Assembly: GCA_033980235.1 (NCBI GenBank) | Contig: CM067072.1 | Span: 20,339,047 to 20,403,046 of the forward strand | Reading direction: 5' to 3' | Source of the DNA: Diadema setosum | Taxonomy: Eukaryota; Echinodermata; Echinoidea; Diadematoida; Diadematidae | DNA: 64,000 nucleotides | Shown here: positions 1 to 10,109 of the stretch, piece by piece | Layout of the letters: each line of letters starts with the position of its first letter | Position numbering within the stretch: the first letter of the stretch is position 1 | Notes under the pieces: generated by a model | What the model was told of the DNA's origin: nothing | Seen by the model: only the letters and a program-made list of their open reading frames with translations | Databases searched by the model: none | Made by a program: the position numbers and the translations under genes

Positions 1-144
1 ATCGACCTCAATTTGTATGTCGTTGCTCAAAACAACTCATTCTTTACAGTCTTCACTCTTAGTGCCATCTGAATTTCAAGTTAACCCAAGAGCTACTTTT
101 AGGAAAATATGAGGGTTGCCTGTCAAGCAACAGGAGCCTAAAAA

Positions 145-535
145 TTAAAGGGACTGTACAGTACTGGTTGAGGTAGGGATTCATGTTTTGAACATTCCTA
201 AGTGAGATAATGAAAAGCCTCTCATGAAATATGCAAGAGCATGTAATTTTAAGAAGGATTCAACGTTTATTTGATGAAAATTGGTTTTCAAATGGCTGAG
301 ATATCCAAAAAAGTGCTAACAATAAAAGGCGACATGCCCCAACTTTATTAGTATCTCTTTGTTTCACTTTGTTTTTGGATATCTCAGCCACTTCCAAACC
401 GATTTTCATCGAATAAACTTTTGATACCCCTTAGAACTACATGCTCTTTGACATCTCATAGAGTGGTTTCTGAATATCTCACAAAACGTTAAAAGCTAAA
501 TCTTCACCTCGACCAGAACTGTACACACCCTTTAA
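145..535. mobile_element. MITE-like inverted-repeat element, copy 1
   Basis: The ends form an imperfect inverted repeat (TTAAAGGGACTGTACAG at the left, CTGTACACACCCTTTAA at the right). A second, internal inverted repeat (265-306 against 377-418) shares the core GGATATCTCAGCCA, so the element folds into a nested hairpin. A diverged copy lies at about 7122-7509. No coding capacity is seen. It is read as a non-autonomous DNA-transposon relic; the superfamily is not determined. Confidence 0.6.
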
Positions 536-640
536 TGTAGGGCCTACACATGATTAAAATGGCAAGTTGAAAGAAATATGTCAATGCAGTTCTTTGAATG
601 CAAACAAATCCCCCCCCCCACACACACACGTATACATTTT

Positions 641-878
641 AAAGGCGCATAGTCCCGGTGGGTTAGAGGGTGCTGTTCGATGATACTGCTGATCACCGTT
701 AGCATGATATGAAGATTGCCGAAGTTGAGCTGTCATCAGAGTAAAGCGCGTAGGTGTTGCTAGGTAACATTACAAAGTGTAAGCGCTAAAGAGGAGTCGA
801 TAGCGTAGGTCTCTATAGGGAACTTGCGCCGTGCGCCCGTGTACGCATTTGACTAAACCACCGGGACCATGTGCCTTT
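641..878. mobile_element. MITE-like element with 20-bp terminal inverted repeats
   Basis: The left end AAAGGCGCATAGTCCCGGTG is mirrored at the right end (CACCGGGACCATGTGCCTTT) with two mismatches. The 238-bp interior has no ORF. The preceding 536-640 holds a short C run and a CA run. The stretch 879-1300 shows nothing recognisable. Confidence 0.6.
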
Positions 879-1315
879 CATGCACAGATACGCACAAACC
901 CCCACACACTTACTACCCATATATCCATATAAACTGTGTAGTTACAACATACCATGTACAACATACCAGGTCCATGCAATGTACATGACAAGCACCTGAA
1001 CACATACAAGAACTTGTTGTTTTTTTTTCATTTTTATCCTGAAACACCACAGTTGATTTATCACCTGTGTAGTGCACTTTGCTGGCCATAATCATTCATA
1101 CATATGAACACTGCACACTAATTTTAAGCTCCCCACTTCATTAAAATAATATTCAAACTTCAGCTGTAAATTGTGAAGGCAGTGTACACTGCTAAGTTCA
1201 AAAAGACTGAGTTGTATCCAATGCAAAAGCAATTGTTATAAATTCCAGCATAACTCATATATCAATTAATTGTGGAATATGTGGTTTGTTTGTTGTTGTT
1301 GTTGTTTTCATTCCA

Positions 1316-2440
1316 GTTGGTACTGCTTTGTGATTTTGCTGAGTTGTACTCCTGTGTGATGCTGCTCTGTGATATTGTCCTGTGCTAGTCCTGTGTTATA
1401 CCGTAACATGTCAAGAAAAACAAAAAAACAAACAAGAATATCCTGTGGTATTTTTCTGTGGTACTTTCTATTGTATTTGTGTGGTTTTGCCTTGTGGTAT
1501 TGTTGTGTGGTATTGCTATGTGGTACTGCAATGCGATACTATGTGGTTTTGCTGTGTGGTACTTCTGTGTGGTAATGTTGTGTGGTATTGCCCTGTAGTA
1601 CTCCTGTGGTATACATGTATGTCCCAAAGTACCACAGAAATATCCTATGGTATTTTCCTGTGGTACTTTAATTCTATTGTATTTTCTCAGGTTTTACTGT
1701 GTGGTACTTCTGTGTGGTACTGCTGTGCAATACCGTATGGTTTTGCTCTGTGGTACTCCTGTGTGGTACTGCTGTGTGCTATTGTCCTGCGGTAGTCCTG
1801 TGGTTTATGTACTCAAAATTCCAAAGGAATATCCGGTACTTTCTATTGTATTTCCTCTAGTTTTGCTGTGTGGCACTCCTGTGTGGTGTTTCTGCGTGGT
1901 ACTGTTATGCGATACAGTACAGTCTTGTGGTATATGTCCCAAAATACCACAGGAATATCCAGTGGTACTTTCTGTTGTATTTTCTCTGTGGTTTTGCTGT
2001 GTGGTACTTTTGTGTGGTACTGTATCCTGCGGTGGTACTGCTGTGTGGTATTGTCCTGTGGTAGTCCTGTGGTATGTCAAAAAAAAAAAATACCACAGGA
2101 ATATCCTACTGGTGGTATTTTCCTGTGGTACTTTCTGTTGTAGTTTCACTGCTTTTGTTGTGTGGTATTCCTGTGAGATCAAGGAGGTACCTCCTTGGTG
2201 AGATATTCCTGTGTTGTACTGCTGTGCGATTCTATACCCTGGTTTTTCTGTGTGGTACATCTGTGTTGTATCGCTGTGTGGTACTGCGCAATACCACACA
2301 GCAGTACCGCACAGGCAAAACCTCACAGTATCGGACAACATGTGTTGTGCGATACTGCGAGGTTTTGGTTGTGTGGTAGTCCTAGCTATAGATGTAGTAC
2401 TGCTGTGTGGTATTGTCCTGTGGTAGTCCTGTGGTATATA
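1316..2440 (+). repeat. Degenerate 13-bp minisatellite, consensus TGTGTGGTAYTGC
   Basis: The motif TGTGTGGTACTGC or TGTGTGGTATTGC recurs in 13-bp steps. It is overlaid by a longer, irregular period in which 'ATACCACAGGAATATCC...CTGTGGTATTTTCCTGTGG' recurs at about 1430, 1630, 1820, 1945 and 2090. The array contains stretches in the opposite sense (ATACCACAG), so it can form hairpins. It stays open in several frames on both strands only because the unit contains no stop codon, so no protein is called. CA and T/A runs follow at 2455-2610. Confidence 0.85.
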
Positions 2441-2798
2441 TGGATCCACAAAACACAAACACACACACACACACAAACACATACACATGAACATCCTGTG
2501 GTATTTTTGTATGGTACTTCCATTTTTTTTTTTTTTAATGAAAACTTGTACAGTACCATGGGATATGTTAGGAGAGTTGATCGTATCACTGCGTATGGAT
2601 GCTTTTTTTTTTTTTTTTTGTGACTCTGAATTCCGTACTCATTTTGGCAAAAAATAGCACCAGTTATACACAAAGTCCTGAAATTACGAATTCTGCAAAA
2701 TTATGAAAATCATTCACTCCGAGTTTTGGAAAATAGACTTCAAATAATACACTCCTCTCCAAAAAGTTGTCTTTTTGTGTGGTGTAAAATCGCATTAT

Positions 2799-3197
2799 AA
2801 TTCCAGACACGATTTTCGTAATGGAATAATTGACATCTTTCTCACCTTATCCTTGCACCAAAATCACAATTCATACGCAGGAATCACTAGACACCTATAC
2901 ACATTCATACCGAACGGACAACAAAGAAAAAATTGGCAAATGAGGCTCAAATTTCATAGTTTATGTAAATGTCTAAGTAAACTTGACAATTTCGAACAGT
3001 TCACGTGATAAAACCTTGTGAAAAATTGACAACTTCATCTAAATCTGAGGTAAAATGTGAATTTCTTCGAGTTTTTACATTTTTATGTCACCTTTTTTGT
3101 GATTTAGGTCCACACAATGCTCTCTGACGAGACTAATCTACGAAGTCTCAGGCGTAATGAATGTTATCAATACGCAAAAATGTGCGTGTCTGGAATT
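2799..3197. mobile_element. Possible inverted-repeat element (13-bp TIR)
   Basis: AATTCCAGACACG at 2799 is mirrored exactly by CGTGTCTGGAATT ending at 3197, bounding 399 bp of AT-rich sequence without a convincing ORF. Target-site duplication was not resolved, so this is a tentative call. The following 3200-3480 is rich in short palindromes (TACGTACGTTA, CTAGATCTA) and shows no gene. Confidence 0.4.
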
Positions 3198-3489
3198 GCC
3201 ACATGCTGTTCGATAATACCAATTACCATACCTGTATACATCTAATACCATTGACATCAGTAGTCATCACAGCTAGTCTGGCCATTCTCATTACCACATG
3301 AGCCTGGACTGTGGTAGTAGTAGACTATTAACTAACCGTTAATACTAGATCTACGTACGTTAGTAGAGGTTCTAAGTAGTAGTACCGGGCGGTAGGGCCA
3401 TTAGGTCTACCGTCTACTACTAGATCTAACTTGTTAGTAAAAGTAGGTAACTGTTAGTGTGAATGCCCATTAATTTATGGCAATGAGTC

Positions 3490-4510
3490 CTGTGTGGTAT
3501 TGAAAGTACTGGTTGAAGGCCAGTGCTCGTCTAGCCAACCAGTGATTTCAGGAGTGCCGCAAGGGACGGTCTTGGGTCCACTACTGTTTCTTATGTACGT
3601 TAATGATCTTCCATCTTGTGTTCTGTCGAAAGTTAGACTGTTTGCAGATGACTTGGTTCTCTATAGACATATTCTCTCTCCAATGGACTGTGATATTCTC
3701 CAACAAGACATCTCAGCACTGTGTGATTGGCAAAATGTCATATTATGAGAATAACACACAAGAGAAGCCCTCACCACCACAAGTATGTCATGAATGACTC
3801 CGTCCTACAGGAAGTGAAACATCATCCTTACCTGGGCATTGATCTGACAGATAACCTTACCTGGTCAAGACACATCAATCATACAATCTCTGGCGCAAAC
3901 AAGATCTTAGGTCTCCTGCGACGCAACCTCTGGAACTGCACTAAATCTACCAAAGAAATAGCTTATAAAACCCTTGTACGCCCTAAACTAGAGTATTGTT
4001 GTGCTATCTGGGACCCTCATCAAGTCACCCACATCACCAACTTAGAGAAAGTCAAAAGAAGATCTGCTAGGTTTGTCACCAACGACTTCAGGAAAACCAG
4101 TAGTGTTACAGACATGCTCCAAGAGCTAAAGTGGGACTCTCTTCAAAGACGACGCACAATTGCCAGGCTTTCACTGATCTATAAAGAAACTCATCGTTTA
4201 ATCCCGTCAAACATAAATCATCTTAAAAGGAATGTCAGAAGCGGACCAGCAACCAGGTTAAATCAACCCTTGAATTACAATACTATTCAGACCAACAAAG
4301 ATTGTTACCACCATTCACTTTATCCAAGGACAATCCCAATTGGGAACACACTGCCAGCTGAAATAAAATCTGCAACCAATATTGATATCTTTAAATCTCG
4401 TTTGTCCAAAATGAGATTTTAAAGTGCTGCAACTGCATGCATGAGGGACTGCACGTTTATAGCCCAGCAGCGGCGGTTGGTGCAGTACTGACAAGACAAG
4501 ACAAGATTGA
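3490..4510 (+). mobile_element. 5'-truncated non-LTR retrotransposon (CR1/Jockey-like), reverse transcriptase remnant
   Basis: This is a fragment of the pol ORF of a non-LTR retrotransposon. Frame 2 (3494-3745) carries the reverse-transcriptase signatures SGVPQGTVLGPLLF and FADDLVLY (the catalytic F-A-D-D box). Frame 1 (from about 3735 to 4422) carries the thumb and C-terminal region: KCHIMRITH, YLGIDLTDNLTWSRHI, AYKTLVRPKLEYCCAIWDP, a basic LEKVKRRSARFV stretch and a terminal FKSRLSKMRF. The two parts join in different frames near 3735, and residues normally found between DWQ and KCHIMRIT are missing, so it cannot encode an active enzyme. A short (ACAAG)n tail at about 4488-4506 marks the 3' end. 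The 5' region (endonuclease and most of the RT) is absent, as is usual for incomplete reverse transcription. Flanks on both sides contain the TGTGTGGTA motif, so it probably inserted into the minisatellite family. The family label is from motif style only. Confidence 0.88.
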
Positions 4511-4659
4511 ATATTCTCAAGGACCATACTAGGCCCAGAGAGGTGGCCGTCTAGTATTTTGTTGTGTGGTAAATTTAGGTCTATTATTAATAGACTAGCC
4601 TAGACTCTATTATTGAATCTAGATTTCTAATCCGACTTCTGAGTCGGATCCCCTGGGGT

Positions 4660-5090
4660 CAGCAGCACCCCCCCCCCCCCCGAAAAATGTTCCGCACAAA
4701 TGCTTTAAACATGAAAGTCGAAGCATATTGGTGCAACCGCGGCCTCACGGAACTCCGCGAGACCGTACCAACCACCGTTGAAGTCCCGCCGGCGGTCGGC
4801 CGGCCGGCCGACACCTCGCTGGTCCAACCCCCACCTGACCTGACACTGGTAGCAGAGAAGTATCAGGCAGAGACCCTATCTAATTTTAAAGTTTATGCGT
4901 CTTACTCAGTCTCGTAATATGTACATTTTGTACCTTTTTAGGCAGTGCCTCGGCAAGAACCAGATGACAGTGGAAGATTGCGTCAGATCCCGTTCCGTTG
5001 ATCCGTCGCAGGCCAGCAGGTCGCGGAGGCCGAGGTCAGTCGCTAGTCGTCTATTGTTCAGTCGCGTCTATTGTTCAGTGTCATGAGATA
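4660..5090 (+). other. GC-rich tract, unassigned
   Basis: A poly-C run (about 4669-4681) is followed by CpG-rich sequence (for example GGCGGTCGGCCGGCCGGCC near 4792), unlike the AT-rich surroundings. It contains weak open stretches at 4687-4917 and 4895-5086, and a possible 3' splice site (TTTTTAG|GCAGTGCC near 4941). No protein family is recognised. It could be a CpG-island first exon of an unrecognised gene or the GC-rich end of a repeat; I favour neither. Confidence 0.25.
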
Positions 5091-5191
5091 TGACATCGTG
5101 TGTACATACAGACATCGTGTGTACATACATCCCATTGCAACACATAGCAGAAGCTAGCTAGCTACAGAATCCTTTTGAATCGCGATTGCCC

Positions 5192-6660
5192 TACGTATAT
5201 GGCAAGCCGTTTGTGTAAAAAGTCGATAAACTCTGTTTTTCACTGATAAACTCTGTTTATCAACTTACAGTTTATCAGAAAAACTGTGTTTATCAACTGA
5301 TAAACATTGTTTTTCACGAAAAACTGAGTTTATCAAGTGATAAACAGAGTTTATCAGAAAAACTGTGTTTATCAGTTGATAAACTCGGTTTATCAAGTGA
5401 TAAACAGAGTTTATCAGAAAAACTCAGTTGATAAACACTGTTTATCAAGTGATAAACACAGTTTATCAGAAAAACTGTGTTTATCCACTGATAAACACAG
5501 TTTTTCTGATAAACTCTGTTTATCAATGATAAACTGAGTTTATCGACTGATAAACACAGTTTTTCCTATAAACTCTGTTTATCACTTGATAAACTCAGTT
5601 TATCAGAGAAAAGCAGAGTTATTCAAACCTTCTCGGTAGTGGGCACTAGCAGCATTTAATACGCAGAGCCGTCTGCTCTGTTAATACGTACATGTACGTA
5701 GATCTACAGCTAGTGATGATACGTACATGTACGTAGATCTACAGCTAGTGATGCCATACACGGCACTGTATGTGTACGCGGGGCCAGCCGGGAAGCGAGC
5801 AGCTGCCGGGAAGTGGACTTCGCAGCGATACATTGCAAGCGCTAGAGCTGCGATTATTATCAACGAGCAGAACATATCAAACAGTGAAAACACCCTCTCT
5901 TGTGGAGAGATAAATAACTCTGCTTCTCAAAATTGAAAAACTCTGTTTATCAACTGATAAACTGAGTTTATCAGAAAAACTGTTTATCAACTGATAAAGA
6001 TAGTTTTTCTTTGATAAACTGAGTTTTTCTCCAATAAACTGTGTTTATCAACTGATAAACACTGTTTTTCTGAAACTGTAAAAGTGGATATTTTCGCGCG
6101 ACTAATTCGGGTCAGAAGAGTTTCGCGTGTTTTTAATTCCGCGGAATCAAGACATCACGCACAGGAACGTACGGCAAGCAAAAATATTCGCGTGCTTTTA
6201 TTTTCGTGCTAGTTTCTGGTTGCGCGAAATGCGCGAAAATTTTAACACCGCGAAAATTTCCACTTTTACAGTAAACTCAGTTTATCAGATTGATAAACTC
6301 TGTTTATCAATTGATAAAAAGAGTTTATCACTGATAAACACAGTTTATCAGAAAAACTGTTTATCAGTTGATAAACTCAGTTTATCAAAGAAAAACTGTT
6401 TATCAGTTGATAAACACTGTTTTTCACTGATAAACAGTGTTTATCAACTGATAAACACTGTTTTTCTGATAAACTCAGTTTATCAAGTGAAAAACACTGT
6501 TTATCAGATTGATAAACTCTGTTTATCAATTGATAAACGGAGTTTATCGCTGATAAACACAGTTTATCAGAAAAACTGTGTTTATCAGTTGATAAACACT
6601 GTTTTTCACTGATAAACAGAGTTTATCGACTTTTTACACAAACGGCTTGCCATATACGTA
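5192..6660. mobile_element. Foldback-type element of palindromic GATAAAC/GTTTATC arrays, copy 1
   Basis: Both ends carry the same inverted sequence: TACGTATATGGCAAGCCG at 5192, mirrored as CGGCTTGCCATATACGTA ending at 6660, continuing inward through TTTGTGTAAAAAGTCGATAAAC. Inside are three blocks (about 5225-5618, 5935-6070, 6275-6630) of 22-bp units of the form TGATAAAC-N3-GTTTATCA-N3. Each unit is itself two-fold symmetric, and GTTTTTC variants are interspersed. A unique core at about 5620-5930 is shared, in opposite orientation, with copy 2 at 23380-25130. The core includes a 35-bp tandem duplication (5684-5718, 5719-5753). No transposase is present. Similar architecture is known for Drosophila FB elements; homology to them is not implied. 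Confidence 0.85.
6075..6272. mobile_element. MITE nested in foldback copy 1
   Basis: ACTGTAAAAGTGGA at the left and TCCACTTTTACAGT at the right form near-perfect terminal inverted repeats; both continue inward into ATTTTCGCG / CGCGAAAAT. The interior is rich in TTCGCG. It interrupts the GATAAAC array, so it inserted after that array formed. Confidence 0.65.
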
Positions 6661-6705
6661 CAGGATCTTTCACCTCTAACCAGTCCAAAGATCGATGTAC
6701 GGACA

Positions 6706-6742
6706 ATACAATGACAATGACAATGACAATGACAATGACAAT
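6706..6742 (+). repeat. (CAATGA)n hexanucleotide microsatellite
   Basis: About six tandem copies of ACAATG lie just outside the foldback element and are followed by a T run. The sequence 6743-7120 shows no gene; it contains a CA/CG-rich patch near 6850-6890. Confidence 0.85.
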
Positions 6743-7121
6743 GTTTTTTTTATTTTCCCATGTCACTCAAATATAGAGTATTGGGGAAAATCAAATCATA
6801 GCACAGAGTAATAACACGAAAACGAAGAAAAATACAATTTATAACTACACACACGTATACAGCCTGCACCGCGCGCGCACCGCGCACAACTAGCCTAGCC
6901 CTGTGCAGCTATGGAACGCCACCGATTCAAGCAGAGGGTCGGCAGTGGTTTTTGTTAATTAAACTGGAACATTGTTTTGGACTCAATGCATCATACCGGT
7001 GAAAACGAGTACCAGTAATGTGAAAAACTTTAGGGGACCTTGAAAGCCATTCATATGTAATATGTGTATTTTTTTTTATGGATCAATGACTTTATATGTA
7101 ATTGCAGTTATGTTTGACTTT

Positions 7122-7509
7122 TTAAAGGGATTAGTTAAAATGAGGATTCAGCTTGTACTGTAATGTTTTGCGAGATAGTGAGCTGTATTTAGAAACCACT
7201 CTATGAAATGAGCACACAATTCTATAGAGGGGAATTGAAAATTTATTTGATGAAAATATGTTTTGAAATGACTGAGATACCCCAAAACAAGGTAAAACAA
7301 AGAAATCCTAATGAAAGTTGTGGCCTGTTACATTTTATAAGGACCGCTTCTTTGGATATCTCAGCCATTTCAAGACCAATCGTCAAATAAACTGAATTCC
7401 TCCAAGAATTACATGTTGTTTCATATTTCATACAAGGTTTCTCATTACCTCACAAACACAGACACCCAACAAAGTTGGAAACCTGCAGCCCTATCTAAAC
7501 CAAAACTTT
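7122..7509. mobile_element. MITE-like inverted-repeat element, copy 2
   Basis: This is a diverged copy of the element at 145-535. It starts TTAAAGGGATTAGT and keeps the internal inverted pair (ATTTATTTGATGAAAATATG at 7241, mirrored by the region 7353-7392 with GGATATCTCAGCCA). The right end is more decayed than in copy 1. The region 7510-8720 contains no gene that I can recognise. Confidence 0.55.
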
Positions 7510-8725
7510 ACCTTCGCTTTTAAAATAGATAAACTAAACTGAACTGAAAAGATCTCTTTGACCATGCATGTCTTAATTGCATTGCTTAAAGGTACTGAAA
7601 TCCTTGCATCTGATTGGCTGAAAGCAAATTTGTCAGAAAAAATACTATGCTTTCTATTATGCCTCACAAAAACAACTAGAACAAGGCACATATATACACA
7701 CACAATAAATGGAATTCAAATGAACAATGGTCACATTTTCAGACAATACAGTGTACTGTTATTTTAATCAGAATAAGCCAAAATGTTCCATTAAATATAG
7801 CAATCACTTGGAGGCATGAAGTAAGTTTTACTAATATCAGCAGTAATGACTTCATAATGTTGCTTTTTCAAAATACTCTGTGCTACACATGTACATTCAC
7901 AGATCAATTTCATACAATGCCCTAACACAATGCAGGAAACTTCAAAGGTACTTGCTTATGCAAATTATTGCACATCATCAACCTAAATTTAATAAATGAG
8001 GACTACAATATGGCAAGCTATTAAAAAAAAAAATCTAATACAGTGCACTGTACAGTGTACAGTGTGGGAGGGTGGTGTCCCCCCTCCCATGGTAGGGAGC
8101 TTTTACAATTTTTAGCTCTTAATGGTTTGATCTGGTGCATACTTAAGTGACTATTTTTTACTTATTCCAAAAGACAAAAGGGAAATATACCTTCAATTGC
8201 AACTATTAATCCTTTGAGCTACATGGTCCCGATTGTGAAAAAAAAAATGGGTGCCATGTGTGAGATTGTGAGATGAACCCTAAATGCCCGAGTCTCGTAC
8301 AGAATGCGTAAGACTTGGTAGCTCTGAATCTGGCATATGACAGACCATTATATAACCTCACAACAGAGAACATACGAGACTACAGAAAAGTCTTGTGATT
8401 TGTATTTGAATTTGTACTCGGCACAGTACATGCACAAGTCTAGGAGTGAAAATTTCTTGATCTTGAAATGTATGCCTATGTGTCTTGAAACTAACGATTT
8501 AAAACTGAATATCCACTCCTGGTGGAACTCATTGCATCTAGTAATCTTGTGACCTTTCATTAAGAGACTAGAGAGGGTGCGACAGTATAACATTTTGGAT
8601 GTCGGTGAGTGTTCCAGTACATAAAAACAAAACATGATGGGATCTCAGTATTTAAACTTTCCTTTTAAGCATGAATCCATAGGGGGTATAGCTGATCTCA
8701 GCAAAAAATTTGGATTACACCATAT

Positions 8726-8964
8726 GCAGGCCTCGACACTAACTTTTTTTTTTTCTGGTAGCCCATTTGGGCCAATAAATCTTAGCATTTGAAAGTTTTG
8801 TGGCCCCAAAAACAAATTTATGTCCGAAATAATAGGACATATAAAAATTCATTTTGGATTTCAGCTCCCCACTCGAGCCACCAAAAGAGCCACCAAAAGA
8901 AAGAAATTGGTGGCCCAACATAAATTTTTAGTGACTTTGAACTACTGCTAATGTCGAGACCTGC
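8726..8964. mobile_element. MITE-like element flanked by CATAT
   Basis: GCAGGCCTCGACACTAAC (8726) is mirrored by GCTAATGTCGAGACCTGC ending at 8964. The pentamer CATAT flanks both ends and may be a target-site duplication. No coding potential is seen. Confidence 0.6.
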
Positions 8965-9072
8965 CATATGCATGCTTCACATATTTTCACAAAATCATAG
9001 CTATAGACTTCTGATTCAGTCATACTAATACAGTAAACCTGTTATTCTCTGTCAAAGCACTTGTCAGGTCTA

Positions 9073-9282
9073 GGGCCCGTTTCATAAAGATTAACAATTG
9101 ATCTTATGCTTGATTTATTGAGCGTAACTCAATGAATTGAGTGTAAGATCAATCCTGATCGTAAGTCTGTTTCATAAAGATACAACTGTACTTACGCACG
9201 ATTTAAAGCACATATTTAATAGCACAATGAGTGTAACTTTTTAGAATCGTATCAATCTTACAGTGAATCTGCTACAGGCCCC
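9073..9282. repeat. GGGCCCGTTTCATAAAG-type inverted-repeat fragment
   Basis: GGGCCCGTTTCATAAAGAT at 9073 is echoed by CTGTTTCATAAAGATAC at about 9167 and by CAGGCCCC near 9275. The motif set resembles the hairpin element at 40531-40687, so it is probably a decayed member of that broad family. Confidence 0.45.
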
Positions 9283-9329
9283 TGGTTCATTTTACATTGG
9301 ACAAAATTTACATCTACAGATATAAACTA

Positions 9330-10100
9330 GAAATGTTGCTTTGGCGACTGGTATGCCTCCACCATAATGCATGGTTCTCCGAATAGGTCTATAGCACAAT
9401 GTCTTGACGTGTGATGACAGTTTCACATAACTGGCAAAATATCAAAATGACAGGTTTGTCACAAATGCATTGAATGCTCACTTTCCTTGAACTAGGTTTA
9501 TTAGGATGAATGGCTATACTGTCTAATAAGAGTGCAGGTATTTGGGGATTTGTACCAAACTTTTGGCAATTTATAAGTTTAAAGAAAAAGTGAAATTTAG
9601 CACTTTCACTTGAACTTTGACCTTTTGGCCTTTGACCTTTTCACAAGAAACTTCTAAGAGAATCTGTATTGGGTAATAAATGCATACACTAAGTTTCAAG
9701 AAAAAAATCCTGCAGGCATTGCATAGATAAGAGGGAAATAATGACATTTTGATGAGTTGACCTCGACCTTTGACCCCCTGACCTTTGACCCATGACCCCT
9801 ACATTCCCTACATGATCACTGCCAGTCAGTACATGCATATATACTAAGTTCCATAAAAATACATTGAAATATTTGTGAGATATGGAGAAAAAATGAAATG
9901 TTAACATTTTCACTTGACCTTTGACCCTTGACCTTTGACCGCCTGACCCAAAACTCTCTCAGGGGAATCTTTATTTGGTAGTTCATGTATACACCAAGTT
10001 TCAAGAAAATACCTCCAGGCATTGCAAAGATATAGGGGAAATAGTGAAATTTTGAGCAATTGACCTTGACCTTATGACCTTTGACCTTGAGCATGTGCAC
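9330..10100 (+). repeat. Interspersed repeat rich in TGACCTTTGACC (family also at 16050-17042)
   Basis: The segment starts with a motif shared with 16050 (GGCGACTGRTATGCCTCC, then CCATAATGCATGGTTCTCC). It then alternates blocks of TTTGACCTTTGACC with a conserved 'CAAGTTTCAAGAAAATACC' / 'GAGATATGGAGAAAAA' module at roughly 150-bp intervals. The TGACCTTTGACC cores are exact direct repeats spaced by one base in nuclear-receptor terms. No ORF is seen. Confidence 0.7.
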
Positions 10101-10109
10101 CCAAAAGTT

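Noticed and set aside
1382..2494. Long overlapping open frames (up to 229 codons) on both strands with VVWYC or IPQEYH repeats
   Set aside because: They are translations of the 13-bp minisatellite, whose unit lacks stop codons. The same peptide pattern appears in several frames, which real genes do not show.
5314..6612. Open frames with INSVYQ / DKHCLS repeats, also at 23132-23600 and 24801-25045
   Set aside because: They are translations of the GATAAAC/GTTTATC palindromic arrays on both strands.
5225..6630. Regularly spaced palindromic repeats resembling a CRISPR array
   Set aside because: There are no unique spacers: the 3-nt intervals are too short, and the context is animal nuclear DNA.
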